Assembly: GCA_017993715.1 (NCBI GenBank)
Contig: JAGOME010000022.1
Coordinates: 1 to 55,308, forward strand
Length of the DNA: 55,308 nt
DNA from: Phycicoccus sp.
Lineage (GTDB): Bacteria; Actinomycetota; Actinomycetes; Actinomycetales; Dermatophilaceae
Reading direction: 5' to 3'
Under the pieces are notes generated by a model. That model was given only the letters and a program-made list of their open reading frames with translations. It did not search any database and was not told the DNA's origin. Position numbers and translations under genes: made by a program. The first letter of the stretch is position 1; each line of letters begins with the position of its first letter. Positions 27,038 through 36,905 of the stretch are shown here, piece by piece.

Positions 27038-29092
27038 TCCCGGCCCCGCAGCAGATCCCGGCGCACCGCCCAGCCCCGGCACCGGTGCAAAACCCGGTCC
27101 CATGCCGACCGCCATGGACTGGTGCGCGGGGGTCGCCCGCAGGCGCCGCACAAGGAACCAGGCCAGGAAGATGCCCGCCGCCAGGAGCAGGATCACGACA
27201 CCGACGATCACCCCGCCGACGATCCCGGCCCAGCCCGCCGCCGTGCCGACAGCCGCCGCCTCCTCATAGGCCTGGGCCACTTCAGCGGAGGAGGCTTCGG
27301 GGTCATCGAGGACGGCCGCCGCGTGTTCGGCGTCTGTGGGGACCTGCAAGAGCACCGCGCCCAGATGGGTCAGGGGGTTGCCGCTCGCCGAGATGCGCGC
27401 AGCATCGGCCAAGCCTTCGACAGCCGTGCGGCCACTGCGTAGTCCAGACACGACCTCGGCCGCAGTCGTGTCGCCACCCGCTTCCTCATAGGTTGCTCGG
27501 ACGGCGGCCGGGACGGGGATGCCTCCGACCGTCGCGGCATTCTGCACTGCGACAACCTCGGTGACCACGGGCTTGAACTCAGCCATCCTCGCCTCGGCCG
27601 CGGCAAAGTCCCAGCGCGCCATCGGGAGGCGCACAGCCTGCGGGGGGAGCCAGTCCCCATCAGCGGTGTCGAGCGCGGCATAGTCGGTGCGCGCGGCGGC
27701 CCTCGGCGCGAGCAGACTCGCGGTGTCGTCGTCGAAGACCCATGTCACGAACAGGCTCTCGACATCTGTGCCCTGCCCCTGGTTTTGAACCAGGTCGAGG
27801 ACCTGGCGCGACGACAGCCGCTCGACCTCGCCCGCGTCCTGCGTGAGATAGGCGGTCTGTCCCGTCGCCGCGGCGCTCAGGACCTCGGTGACCTGATCAT
27901 CGGACAGTCCGGCGAGCATGGTCACCACGACCTGTCGGGACGCCGGATAGGCGTAGTCATCGGTCGCGGTCGCCCGGCCGGTCGGGGAGTCGCCCCAATC
28001 ATCCAGGGCCACCGCGTCCTCGCCGGAACGGCTCACCTCTTGCGCGGGGAACCCTTCGAGACCGAGCTGGTCGGTCGTCCGGGCGGCGACATACTCGGCG
28101 AACCCTTCCCCGATCCAGCGGGATGAGAAGGTGTTTTCGGACAACCAGGCGTGCGCCAGCTCGTGGTAGAGGACGTGGGCGTCCAGCTCCTCGGCGAGCG
28201 TCACCTCGTGCCGTCCGAGGTCGAACCACCCGTCGTAACCGAGGACTCCCGTGGCAGCGTCCTCCCGCACCGTCGTCGTCGCATCAATCGGCCAGGGATG
28301 GCCGATGAGGCCCTCGAGCACCGGGAGGCCATCGCTCATCCCTGTCGAGACGAACTCCTGCCACGCGGTGTCCCCAGGCCAGGGGTTGAGCACGAACTCG
28401 GACGCACCCACAGTGAGCGGAACGGTCGGGGTGTCCGGGTTGCGCAGCGAGATCTCGGCGAAGATCCCGAAGGGCGCGGTGTTGGTCGTCGCGGTGAGCG
28501 TCGTCTGGTCGCCGTTGCTCCCCATCTCGAAAGCCGAGGAGGTGGCATCGGCCGTCCAGCCCGCCGGTGCGGTGATCGTCACGGACGTCTGCCCGTCATC
28601 GCCGAACGCATAGACCCCGAAGGACGCGTAGTCGGCGCCGACGCGGGTGCGGTCCGCCGACCGCGGCGCAGAACCCACGAGATCGAAGGTGAGCACCACC
28701 TCGACACTCTGTCCGTAGCGCAGTCGCGAGGGAAGCGTCACCTCGGCCTGCGCGACGGAGGGGTCATCGTCGGGGACGGTGCGCACCGTCAGTGCGCCCC
28801 CGCCCGACGTCGCCACGACGTTGGTCGAGGAAGCAGCGATCGGGATCGAGAGCATGTCGAGGTAGGTGTATTCGATGCCGCCGGGCACGGCCCGATCCGG
28901 CAGGTTGTGAGTCACGGACTGAGTGATGGTGCCGTGGATCGCTCCGCCGACCACGTCCACGACATACGTGCTGTCCGAGCGCACATCCATGCCTTCGGCC
29001 GCGACGGCCCTCGGGGTTGCGGTCAGACTCGCCCCCAAGGCACTGACGCCGATCACCCCGACCACAATGGCGCGACTCAACCAGGTCCCCAT
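26807..29092 (-). CDS. Membrane-anchored gluzincin-type metallopeptidase
   Basis: 761 residues as read: signal peptide (1-32), a long Ser/Thr-rich beta region, and a zinc site HELAH at 310-314 with Glu333 as third ligand (H-x18-E, in GEGFAEYVA), the M1-type gluzincin arrangement. A single transmembrane helix near residue 660 (GVIVGVVILLLAAGIFLAWF) leaves the peptidase outside the cell. The reading frame then continues 231 bp antisense through the conserved end of argA, codon-aligned, until a chance TCA. The natural end may be near residue 685, so either a stop was lost, the overlap is real, or there is a sequence error. Substrate unknown. Confidence 0.8.
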   Translation of the reverse strand: MGTWLSRAIVVGVIGVSALGASLTATPRAVAAEGMDVRSDSTYVVDVVGGAIHGTITQSVTHNLPDRAVPGGIEYTYLDMLSIPIAASSTNVVATSGGGALTVRTVPDDDPSVAQAEVTLPSRLRYGQSVEVVLTFDLVGSAPRSADRTRVGADYASFGVYAFGDDGQTSVTITAPAGWTADATSSAFEMGSNGDQTTLTATTNTAPFGIFAEISLRNPDTPTVPLTVGASEFVLNPWPGDTAWQEFVSTGMSDGLPVLEGLIGHPWPIDATTTVREDAATGVLGYDGWFDLGRHEVTLAEELDAHVLYHELAHAWLSENTFSSRWIGEGFAEYVAARTTDQLGLEGFPAQEVSRSGEDAVALDDWGDSPTGRATATDDYAYPASRQVVVTMLAGLSDDQVTEVLSAAATGQTAYLTQDAGEVERLSSRQVLDLVQNQGQGTDVESLFVTWVFDDDTASLLAPRAAARTDYAALDTADGDWLPPQAVRLPMARWDFAAAEARMAEFKPVVTEVVAVQNAATVGGIPVPAAVRATYEEAGGDTTAAEVVSGLRSGRTAVEGLADAARISASGNPLTHLGAVLLQVPTDAEHAAAVLDDPEASSAEVAQAYEEAAAVGTAAGWAGIVGGVIVGVVILLLAAGIFLAWFLVRRLRATPAHQSMAVGMGPGFAPVPGLGGAPGSAAGPGLQDAQHAGVAQGVGLDPFKVEELRDPLVVGPQELGVDLGGDRLPLDRREAMPSEEVHLEGQAEQPADAQALREGDQ

Positions 29093-29132
29093 AGTCACTC
29101 TTTCGTCCCTCGTCTCGATGCCAGTCTGCGCC

Positions 29133-29702
29133 CTAGGGACGCGTCACCCTCACGCGATCACCCACGCGGATGGTCCCGGGGACGGCCACCTTCGCGTTGA
29201 GTCCCCGCAGCCGCAGCGGCCGACCGGTGCGCCCGTTGACGAACGCCATCGCCTCGGCCCCGAACCGCTCGACGAACTTCGCACACCCCGTGTGCGGCTG
29301 CTCCGTCACCTCAATCTCGGGACGAATGCCACCATCCTCGCCGAAGACCAGGCGGCTCCCCGGGGGCAGGTTGTCGATGGACAGATCCAGATCGAGATAC
29401 AGCTGGTCCCCCGCAAGCGCACGTCGCTGCGGATCACCGGCGAGGAAGCCGACGAGGCGGGAGTTCATGACGTTGAGCTGCATATCGGGATGCGCCGCTC
29501 CGTCCGCTGTCCGGCTGCTCCCGCGCAGGGCCCAGGAGTCCCCGACGAGCCCGGCCGCCAGGTCGAGCTCACCTTGCGTCAGCGTCTCGCGGGCGCCGAC
29601 GATGGGGCGCCGCACGATGAGCTCGAGAGTCCCCAGGTCGTCGGGACTGTCCAGGATGGTCGGCAGGAAAGCCTCAAGCTCTGCCGTCGAGCGGTGCGTC
29701 AT
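29133..29702 (-). CDS. MOSC domain protein
   Basis: 189 residues with the MOSC beta-barrel pattern, as in molybdenum-cofactor sulfurase C-termini and YiiM-like proteins. The conserved Cys is in EQPHTGCAKFVERFG near residue 140, followed by GLNAKVAVPGTIRVGDRV. Such proteins carry sulfur or bind molybdenum cofactor; substrate not predictable. A single gene between two metallopeptidase-like genes; start at 29702 with leaderless-type -10. Confidence 0.82.
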   Translation of the reverse strand: MTHRSTAELEAFLPTILDSPDDLGTLELIVRRPIVGARETLTQGELDLAAGLVGDSWALRGSSRTADGAAHPDMQLNVMNSRLVGFLAGDPQRRALAGDQLYLDLDLSIDNLPPGSRLVFGEDGGIRPEIEVTEQPHTGCAKFVERFGAEAMAFVNGRTGRPLRLRGLNAKVAVPGTIRVGDRVRVTRP

Positions 29703-29709
29703 GCTCGAC

Positions 29710-29715
29710 AGTGTG
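29710..29715 (-). promoter_or_regulatory. -10-like CACACT, leaderless promoter of the MOSC gene
   Basis: CACACT on the minus strand, 7 nt before the ATG; weaker than the TANNNT examples. Confidence 0.35.
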
Positions 29716-29738
29716 CCTTGTCGAGGCGCCAGCGGCCG

Positions 29739-31823
29739 CTAGCGCGGCCCGGGGGGACGGGGAATCGCCATGAGGACCGGTGAGGTCTCGACGTCTCCGT
29801 CCGGCACATCCGACGTGGGGGCCTGGGCTTCGAGCGCGGAATCGGGCGCGTGCGCAGGTCGATGGTGCTGCAGGACCCGCCAACCCACCCGCGCGACACC
29901 GATGCCGAGGAGGGCGAGGACGCCGAGGATCACGGCGCCCAGGGGCGTCGCCCAACGGGCCCGAGCGGCGACGCCGGCCGCCTCCTGCTGTCCCTCCCGC
30001 AGGTGGCCCTGGTCGAGGTTCGAGGCCGCCTGGGAGATCCCCGACCGGATGAACAGGACCTTGGCGCCGACTCGGGCCGCTGGGTTTGCACTGCGCGAGA
30101 CGGCAATGGCGCTGCCGAGATCCCGCAGCGCTCCCGCCGACCGCGTGAGCTCGGCCGCACAGGCCGAGATTGCGTCGACCGTGCCGGCATTCTCGTAGAC
30201 CGCCTGGACGCCGGTCGGGACCACGACCCCCGCGCGGGTTGCGGCCCGCTCGACCTCGGCCGTGGCCGCGGCCGCCGGGCCCGCCGCCGTCATGGCGGCC
30301 TCGGCCTCCTCGAACGACCACCTAGTCATGGCCGTCCGCACGACGCGCGGAGGCAGCCACGTGCCGTCCGTGGCGTCGAGCTCGGCATACCGGCTGCGAG
30401 CGGTGGCCCGAGCGGTGAGCAGGGGTCGTTCGTCTGATGACAGCACCCACTGCGAGTACACAAACGGCGCCTGGACCTGGCCGCCGCGGATCTCCACCAG
30501 GTCGAGGAACCGTCGCCAGTCCGTGCCCTCCGGCGGGGAGGGCGCAGGCGCCCAGGGCGAGGCATAGGCGCTCTCCCCCCGGTTGGCCGCCCGCAGGACG
30601 CCCGCGACAGTGTCCGGGTCGAGTCCGGCGAAGAGCTCCTCGACGACCTGACGGGCGGCCGGATAGGCGTACTCGTCGACTCGGGTGTCGCCGTTGAGGG
30701 AGGCACCCTCCCAGGTGGTGAGCGGGATGGCGTCGGGAGCGTCCCGGCTGACAGTGACAGGGGCAGCGGCGGCCACACCCACCTGATCGACCGTGCGCCG
30801 GGCGACGAACTCGGCGACGCCTTCCTCCAGCCACGGATCGCTGTAGGTCTCCGGCGAGATCCACACGTGCGCCAGCTGGTGATAGATGGCCGCGGGATCG
30901 AGACTCTCGCCGACCACGAGTTGGCGGTCCTGGGGGTCGTACCACCCCTCGACGCCCGTCGCTCCGTCGGCCGCGGCGACCTCGCGAATCGTCATCGTGC
31001 CGGCTCCCGGCCAGACCCCTCCCGCCAGGTCCTGCAGGGTCGGCAGACCCAGCGTGAGCGCCTGCGACATGGCCGTCACCCAGGCCGTGTCCCCCGGCCA
31101 TTCACGCAGGGCGAATGCCGAGCCGCCGACCGTCACCATCCTCGCCGCGCCCTCGGCGTCGTGGAGAGAGATGACGGCGGCGATGCCTGTCGGATCTGCT
31201 GTCGTGGTGGCCTGGAGGACCTGCCCACCGTCGACGGTCACCTCGCGGAACGCATCGTTGGAGGCGGTGGCGCTCCATCCCTCGGGCACGACGACCTCCA
31301 CGGACGTCTGGCCTTCCGGGCCGCCCGCGGCCACGACAAAGGTCGCCGCGCCAGCGGCGACCCGCGTGGAATCGGTGGATCGGGGCCGAGCCCCGATCAG
31401 ATCGAAGGTCACGTCAGCGGTGACGGTGGCGCCCGGATCCAGGGGGGTCGGCAGTCCCACTGTGGTGGTCTGCGCTGCACTCTGCTCTGCGGTGGCCGCG
31501 GTGGCCGCCTGGGTCACCGTCATGGGGGCTCCGGCCACGCGCGCCCGCACGTCCGTGGCCGCGGCCGGGATCAGGACGGAGATGGCCCCCGGCGCGCCAC
31601 TCGTACCCGTCCCCGCCGAGGCCGCACCGACCAGTGGCCGCGTGACGGTGACCGCCATCGAGACGTGCACGACGCCGGCACCGGGGTCGACGACATACCT
31701 GCTGTGGGTCGTGACGAGCGACCCGTCGACAGCTGCACTGGGGGCGGCCGGTGCTCCGAGGAGCAGAGCCGCACCGGCAAGGGTCGCCACGACGAGGCGA
31801 CGGAGCCGGCTGCGCGCGTTCAC
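29739..31823 (-). CDS. Metallopeptidase-like membrane protein with Glu-to-Gln active site (probable pseudoenzyme)
   Basis: 694 residues, same plan as the 26807-29092 product: signal peptide (1-31), beta-rich ectodomain, zinc region, one C-terminal transmembrane helix (about 635-655, TPLGAVILGVLALLGIGVARV) and a short cytoplasmic Pro-rich tail. The zinc ligands are kept (His315, His319, Glu338) but the site reads HQLAH: the general-base Glu is Gln316 (codon CAG at 30876-30878). It may bind zinc but should not hydrolyse peptides. The two copies share strings such as SRYVVD/STYVVD, WPGDTAW and AYPAxRQVV, so they are diverged duplicates separated by the MOSC gene. GTG start. Confidence 0.82.
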   Translation of the reverse strand: MNARSRLRRLVVATLAGAALLLGAPAAPSAAVDGSLVTTHSRYVVDPGAGVVHVSMAVTVTRPLVGAASAGTGTSGAPGAISVLIPAAATDVRARVAGAPMTVTQAATAATAEQSAAQTTTVGLPTPLDPGATVTADVTFDLIGARPRSTDSTRVAAGAATFVVAAGGPEGQTSVEVVVPEGWSATASNDAFREVTVDGGQVLQATTTADPTGIAAVISLHDAEGAARMVTVGGSAFALREWPGDTAWVTAMSQALTLGLPTLQDLAGGVWPGAGTMTIREVAAADGATGVEGWYDPQDRQLVVGESLDPAAIYHQLAHVWISPETYSDPWLEEGVAEFVARRTVDQVGVAAAAPVTVSRDAPDAIPLTTWEGASLNGDTRVDEYAYPAARQVVEELFAGLDPDTVAGVLRAANRGESAYASPWAPAPSPPEGTDWRRFLDLVEIRGGQVQAPFVYSQWVLSSDERPLLTARATARSRYAELDATDGTWLPPRVVRTAMTRWSFEEAEAAMTAAGPAAAATAEVERAATRAGVVVPTGVQAVYENAGTVDAISACAAELTRSAGALRDLGSAIAVSRSANPAARVGAKVLFIRSGISQAASNLDQGHLREGQQEAAGVAARARWATPLGAVILGVLALLGIGVARVGWRVLQHHRPAHAPDSALEAQAPTSDVPDGDVETSPVLMAIPRPPGPR

Positions 31824-32031
31824 GACGCTGCCCTTACCTGGCTGGCCTGCTCAGGGACCAGTCGGGGTGGCAAGCCCCGAGGGTTCGATGGCAGGACGGT
31901 CGGTCATGGCGCTGAGTCTGCCGGGCGCACGGCATTCCGACATCTCGAGAGGCGGGCGGGCAGTCGCCGCGTCCGGTAGGCGCCACCACCCACACGGGTG
32001 CGTTCAGCCGAAATCTCGGGATGCCGGCCGA

Positions 32032-33972
32032 TCAGGTGGCGTCGGGTGCCTCGATGTGGAACAAAGGCGCCCCCAGGGCCACCTGTCCACCCACCACGGC
32101 GTCGATCGAGGCGACGATCCCGGCCCACGGAGCCTTAAGGGACAGCTCCATCTTCATCGCCTCCAGGGTCGCGAGGACCTCTCCCGCCTCCACCTGTTGG
32201 CCGACCGTCACCCGGACATCGAGCACCGTCCCGGGCATCGGTGCGAGAACGACGCCATCGCCGGGACCCCTCTCATGCTCACCGGACAGGTCGGGGCGCC
32301 GCAGGATCACGCGCTGGCCGTGGTGGGCGACCTCCGCTCCGTCGTGGTCCAGGCGGATGAATGCCGTCTGGCGTTGCCATGCCGTGGGCTCACCGGAGCC
32401 CGACGTGCCGCGGATGGTTGTCCCCGCCTCGATCCGCACCAGGCCGTCGACCTGGCGGCGGCCCACCTCGAGGAACGGCTCCTCGTCGACCAGGCCCCGA
32501 GGGACATCGACGACCACCTCCCGGTCCAGGGCGATCCGCATCGCTGCGGGCCCGCCAGCCAGCCGGAACCCATCGGCCGCGAAGGGGCCAGGGTCGGCGC
32601 CGCGCAGCGTGGTGGCCTGGAGCCACGCCGCCACCCGTCGAGACATGTCGGCGCTCGGCGCGGGGAGCTCATGGTCGTCCAGCCAGGAGGTGACGATGGT
32701 GGCGTCGGCGAAGGCGGGCGAGGCGACCAGGGCCCGCAGGAATCCGGCGTTGGTGGTCAGGCCGAGGATCGCGGTGTCGTCGAGGGCGGCGATCAGCGCC
32801 AGTCGGGCACGCTCGCGGTCCGGACCGTGGACGATGATCTTGCCGAGCATGGGGTCGTAGGCGGTGGAGACCACCTGACCGGACTCGAGCGCATGGTCGA
32901 CCCGGACCTGTTCCGGCCAGTGCACGTGGGTGGCCGTGCCCGCCTGAGGTAAGAACCCTCCGAAGGCGTCCTCGGCGTAGACGCGGGCTTCGATCGCGAC
33001 GCCATGACGGTGAATATCGCTCTGCTGCAACATCAATGGCTGGCCCGCCGCCACGCGCAACTGTTGCTCGACGAGGTCGATGCCGGTGATGGCCTCGGTG
33101 ACGGGGTGCTCGACCTGGAGGCGGGTGTTCATCTCGAGGAAGTAGAACTCGCCGGTGGCGTTGTCCCAGAGGAACTCCACGGTCCCGGCACCGACATAGT
33201 GGACTTCACGCGCCAGGTCGACGGCGGCCTCGGTGAGTCGGGTGCGGGAGTCCTCGTCGATCGTCGGGGCGGGGGCTTCCTCGAGGACCTTCTGGTGGCG
33301 GCGCTGGGTGGAGCAGTCCCGCTCCCACAGGTGCAGGACGGTGCCCTTATGGTCGCCGAGGACCTGGACCTCCAGGTGGCGGCCAGACTCGACGAACTTC
33401 TCGATAAGCAGCGTGTCATCGCCGAAGGCGTGGGCTGCCTCGCGACCGGCGGCGGCGATCGCGGCGGCGTACTCATCTGCCGAGCGGACGACCCGCATGC
33501 CCTTACCCCCGCCACCGGCCGCGGCCTTGACGAGCACCGGATAGGCCAAGGTTGCGGGGTCGTCGCTCAGGGCATAGGAGGGGACGACGGGCACTCCGGC
33601 AGCGGCGGCAATCTCGCGGGCCGCGTCCTTGCGCCCCATCAGTTCCATGACAGCGGCGCTGGGCCCGGCGAGGGCGATCCCGTTCTCGGACAACGCTGCG
33701 GCGAAGGCAGCCCGCTCAGAGAGGAAGCCGTAGCCGGGGTGGACGACATCCGCGTCGGTGGCCACCGCGGCGGCCACGACAGCATCGATGTCGAGATAGG
33801 TGGGTACCTCGATCGCGGTGTCGGCAGCCCGCACATGGGGAGCCTGGGCATCGAGCGTCGTGAAGATTGCGACCGTCCGCAGGCCCAAGGCCCGGGCGGT
33901 CCGGAAGACGCGCAGCGCGATCTCGCCGCGGTTGGCGACCAGGACGGTGGAGATCCCGGAGAGGGTGCTCAT
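32032..33972 (-). CDS. accA1: Acyl-CoA carboxylase alpha subunit (biotin carboxylase + BCCP), probably methylcrotonyl-CoA carboxylase
   Basis: 646 residues. Biotin carboxylase domain (1-445: VLVANRGEIALRVFRTA, ATP-grasp loop KAAAGGGGKGMRVV, EMNTRLQVEHPVTE), linker region, and a C-terminal biotin carrier domain with EAMKMELS (biotinyl-Lys about residue 607). With the beta subunit 7 bp upstream it carboxylates an acyl-CoA. The company of an isovaleryl-CoA-dehydrogenase-like enzyme, MaoC and CitE-like genes matches Mycobacterium accA1-accD1, the 3-methylcrotonyl-CoA carboxylase of leucine breakdown. Last gene of the leftward operon. Confidence 0.93.
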   Translation of the reverse strand: MSTLSGISTVLVANRGEIALRVFRTARALGLRTVAIFTTLDAQAPHVRAADTAIEVPTYLDIDAVVAAAVATDADVVHPGYGFLSERAAFAAALSENGIALAGPSAAVMELMGRKDAAREIAAAAGVPVVPSYALSDDPATLAYPVLVKAAAGGGGKGMRVVRSADEYAAAIAAAGREAAHAFGDDTLLIEKFVESGRHLEVQVLGDHKGTVLHLWERDCSTQRRHQKVLEEAPAPTIDEDSRTRLTEAAVDLAREVHYVGAGTVEFLWDNATGEFYFLEMNTRLQVEHPVTEAITGIDLVEQQLRVAAGQPLMLQQSDIHRHGVAIEARVYAEDAFGGFLPQAGTATHVHWPEQVRVDHALESGQVVSTAYDPMLGKIIVHGPDRERARLALIAALDDTAILGLTTNAGFLRALVASPAFADATIVTSWLDDHELPAPSADMSRRVAAWLQATTLRGADPGPFAADGFRLAGGPAAMRIALDREVVVDVPRGLVDEEPFLEVGRRQVDGLVRIEAGTTIRGTSGSGEPTAWQRQTAFIRLDHDGAEVAHHGQRVILRRPDLSGEHERGPGDGVVLAPMPGTVLDVRVTVGQQVEAGEVLATLEAMKMELSLKAPWAGIVASIDAVVGGQVALGAPLFHIEAPDAT

Positions 33973-33979
33973 CGTGCCG

Positions 33980-35539
33980 TCACATCCGGAAGACGCCATA
34001 GGAGGGCGCCGGGATTGGGGCCTGGGCGGCCACGGCCAGGCCCATGCCGAGCATCCGCCGGGTGTCGACGGGGTCGATGATGCCGTCGTCCCAGAGGCGG
34101 GCGGTGGAGTAGTAGGGCGAGCCCTGAGTCTCGTACTGGTCGCGGATCGGCGCCTTGAACGCCTCGACCTCCTCGTCGGTGGTCAAGTCGGAGCGGACGG
34201 TCGCCAGGACCGAGGCGGCCTGCTCGCCACCCATGACGGAGATCCGGGCGTTGGGCCACATCCACAGGAAGCGCGGGTCGTAGGCGCGCCCGCACATGCC
34301 GTAGTTGCCTGCGCCGAAGGAGCCGCCGATGACGACGGTGAACTTGGGGACGACGGAGCAGGCGACGGCGGTGACGAGTTTGGCGCCGTCCTTGGCGATG
34401 CCGCGGTTTTCGTACGCCTTGCCGACCATGAAGCCGGTGATGTTCTGCAAGAACACGAGCGGAATGCCGCGCTGGTTGCAGAGCTCGATGAAGTGGGCGC
34501 CCTTGAGGGCCGACTCGCTAAACAGAATGCCGTTGTTGGCGAGGATCCCGACGGGGTAGCCATGGATCCGGGCGAAGCCACACACGAGCGTCTGGCCATA
34601 GAGCTGCTTGAACTCCTGGAGCCGCGAGCCATCGACGATCCGCCTGATGACCTCGCGCACGTCATAGGGCGTGCGCGTGTCGGCCGGGACGACGTCGTAG
34701 AGCGTGTCCGGGTCCTCTTGAGGATCGTCGGTGTCGTGCAGCGGAATCGAGGGTGCGGTGGGTCGCTCGATGGTGCCGACGATGCCGCGCACGATGTCGA
34801 GGGCATGGGCGTCGTCGCGCGCCAAGTGGTCTGCGACACCGGAGATGCGGGCATGCACATCGCCCCCGCCCAGCTCCTCGGCCGTGACGACCTCACCGGT
34901 GGCGGCCTTGACCAAGGGCGGACCGCCCAAGAAGATCGTCCCCTCGTCCTTGACGATGACCGTCTCGTCCGACATGGCCGGGACGTAGGCGCCGCCTGCG
35001 GTGCACGACCCCATGACAGAGGCAATCTGGGCGATGCCTTGCGCGGAGAGGTTGGCCTGGTTGTAGAAGATCCGCCCGAAGTGCTCACGGTCAGGGAAAA
35101 CCTCGTCCTGCATGGGCAGGAACGCGCCACCGCTGTCCACCAGGGCAATGCACGGCAATCGGTTGTCGGCGGCGATGGCCTGGGCCCGCAGATGCTTCTT
35201 GACGGTCATGGGGTAGTAGGTGCCCCCCTTGACCGTCGCATCGTTGGCGATGACCATCACCTCACGGCCCGCGACCCGGCCGATGCCGGTCACCAGGCCG
35301 GCGCTCGGCACGGCATTGGCCTCCCCGGTCTTGCCATACATCCCGAATGCCGCGAGTGGGCTGAGCTCCAGGAAAGGGCTGCCCGGGTCGAGCAGCCGGT
35401 CGACCCGGTCACGCACGAGCATCTTGCCTCGGTCGCTGTGCTTGCGACGGGCGGCTTCCGTGCCGCCCGCACCACCGCTGCGGACGGCAGCGAGCCGCTC
35501 TCGCAATTCAACCGTCGCCGTGCGCAGATCGTCGGTCAT
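33980..35539 (-). CDS. accD1: Acyl-CoA carboxylase beta subunit (carboxyltransferase), probably methylcrotonyl-CoA carboxylase
   Basis: 519-residue carboxyltransferase of the crotonase superfamily with N- and C-terminal lobes. Seen: the N-lobe oxyanion region [17 protein letters not shown] and C-lobe [20 protein letters not shown], plus [13 protein letters not shown], typical of methylcrotonyl-CoA carboxylase beta (MCCB) rather than propionyl-CoA carboxylase. Start at 35539 overlaps the stop of the CitE-like gene by ATGA, so translation is coupled. Product: 3-methylglutaconyl-CoA. Confidence 0.93.
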   Translation of the reverse strand: MTDDLRTATVELRERLAAVRSGGAGGTEAARRKHSDRGKMLVRDRVDRLLDPGSPFLELSPLAAFGMYGKTGEANAVPSAGLVTGIGRVAGREVMVIANDATVKGGTYYPMTVKKHLRAQAIAADNRLPCIALVDSGGAFLPMQDEVFPDREHFGRIFYNQANLSAQGIAQIASVMGSCTAGGAYVPAMSDETVIVKDEGTIFLGGPPLVKAATGEVVTAEELGGGDVHARISGVADHLARDDAHALDIVRGIVGTIERPTAPSIPLHDTDDPQEDPDTLYDVVPADTRTPYDVREVIRRIVDGSRLQEFKQLYGQTLVCGFARIHGYPVGILANNGILFSESALKGAHFIELCNQRGIPLVFLQNITGFMVGKAYENRGIAKDGAKLVTAVACSVVPKFTVVIGGSFGAGNYGMCGRAYDPRFLWMWPNARISVMGGEQAASVLATVRSDLTTDEEVEAFKAPIRDQYETQGSPYYSTARLWDDGIIDPVDTRRMLGMGLAVAAQAPIPAPSYGVFRM

Positions 35540-36393
35540 CGCGATTCCTGCGACGGGTTCGCGGCGGCGCGGGCCAACACACGTCGGGCTGCTGCGTAGA
35601 CGGGTCCGTCGACCATGGCTCCTTCGAACGTGAGGACGCCCTGCTCGTCGCCGACGTGGTCGAGCAGGCGACGAGCCCAGTCGAGCTGTGCGGCCAATGG
35701 CGCGTAGGCGGCGCGGATGACGGGGGCCTGAGTCGGGTGGATGGCGGCGGTGGCATCGAAGCCGCTGGCCATGGCGTCGGCACATTCGTCTGCGAGCCCG
35801 GCCGTGTCGGAGATGTCGAGATGGACGGCATCGATGGCGAGGCGTCCGGCCGCCTTGGCCGCAATCAGGGCTCGGGATCGGGCGTAGCGGGAGACGTCGC
35901 GGTAGCGGCCCTCGGCGTTGCGGCTGCTCGTGCCCCCGAGTCCTGCGGTGAGGTCCTCAGCGCCCCACATCACTGCGATGACGTTGTCGGCGAACGCGAT
36001 CTCACCGGCTCGCTCAATGCCGAGGGGTGTCTCGAGGAGGGCGATCACCTCGAAGGGAAGGCTGGTGACGTGCGCGGCATTCTCGGTCTTGGCCAGCATG
36101 AGCCGCGTGATGCCGCTGTCCTGCAACGCGGTGAGGTCCAGCGCGTGATCGGGCGAGCCCGCGGCATTCACTCTGACGATGGTCCTGGTGGTGTCGAGCG
36201 AACCGTCCGCGGCCAGGCCGTGCAAGGCGGCGCGGGCGGCATGGCGATGGCCCGGCGCGACGGCATCCTCGAGATCGAGGATGACGACGTCTGCGGCGGC
36301 CAGGGCCTTGGGATAGCGCTCGGGGCGGTCGGCGGGGCAAAACAGCCAGGCAGGTCCGGGTGCCCAGGCGCTGTGGGTGCGGGGTTCAGTCAT
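35536..36393 (-). CDS. CitE-like CoA-ester lyase, HpcH/HpaI family (probable (R)-3-hydroxyacyl-CoA lyase)
   Basis: 285-residue TIM-barrel lyase. N-terminal [24 protein letters not shown] with Mg-binding region, [14 protein letters not shown] with substrate Arg, and [17 protein letters not shown] with the second metal ligand Glu, then [13 protein letters not shown]. No citrate-lyase partners are present. In Mycobacterium the gene at this place (Rv2498c) encodes a lyase cleaving (R)-HMG-CoA and (S)-citramalyl-CoA, linking leucine and itaconate degradation; I infer the same role. Overlaps both neighbours. Confidence 0.88.
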   Translation of the reverse strand: MTEPRTHSAWAPGPAWLFCPADRPERYPKALAAADVVILDLEDAVAPGHRHAARAALHGLAADGSLDTTRTIVRVNAAGSPDHALDLTALQDSGITRLMLAKTENAAHVTSLPFEVIALLETPLGIERAGEIAFADNVIAVMWGAEDLTAGLGGTSSRNAEGRYRDVSRYARSRALIAAKAAGRLAIDAVHLDISDTAGLADECADAMASGFDATAAIHPTQAPVIRAAYAPLAAQLDWARRLLDHVGDEQGVLTFEGAMVDGPVYAAARRVLARAAANPSQESR

Positions 36394-36901
36394 CGAGGGC
36401 CATCCTCACCAGAGTCTTGCGGGTCGCGACGGCGACGATCTCGCCGCGCTCATTGCGCGCGGTGTGCTCCATGGTGACCAGGCCTTCGCCAGGGCGGCTG
36501 GCGGAGGGGCGCTTGTCGACGATGAGGGTCTCGGCATACAGGGTGTCCCCATGGCGGACCGGGGCGGGGAAGCGGATGTCGGTGAAGCCGAGGTTGGCCA
36601 CGATCGTGCCCTGAGTCAGCTGCCCGACGGAGAGCCCGACGAGCGTGGACAGGGTGAACATCGAGTTGACGAGGCGGTCGTGGAACGGGGCCAGCTGCTC
36701 ACTGGCGGCCTGGTCGAGGTGCAGCGGCTGGGTGTTCATCGTGAGCGTGGTGAACAAGACGTTGTCGGCCTCGGTAACGGTGCGTCCGGGGCGGTGCTCA
36801 TAGATGGCGCCGACCTCCATCTCCTCGAACCAGAGACCGCGTTGAGTGATCCGGCGGGCACCATCGGGGGCCGGGGTCGGCGTGACGGGGTGATCGGTCA
36901 T
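36386..36901 (-). CDS. MaoC-type acyl-CoA hydratase
   Basis: 171-residue hotdog-fold hydratase: [27 protein letters not shown] carries the family pattern with D and the N..P-x-H pair, followed by [25 protein letters not shown]. Probably hydrates 3-methylglutaconyl-CoA (or itaconyl-CoA) to the (R)-hydroxyacyl-CoA used by the CitE-like lyase, as for Rv2499c. Start at 36901, 4 bp after the acyl-CoA dehydrogenase stop; its stop overlaps the next start (ATGACTGA). Confidence 0.9.
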   Translation of the reverse strand: MTDHPVTPTPAPDGARRITQRGLWFEEMEVGAIYEHRPGRTVTEADNVLFTTLTMNTQPLHLDQAASEQLAPFHDRLVNSMFTLSTLVGLSVGQLTQGTIVANLGFTDIRFPAPVRHGDTLYAETLIVDKRPSASRPGEGLVTMEHTARNERGEIVAVATRKTLVRMALDD

Positions 36902-36905
36902 GTGC

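Noticed and set aside
33800-35599. Plus-strand frame opposite the carboxyltransferase gene
   Set aside because: Antisense to a gene with clear MCC motifs; no protein-like pattern of its own.
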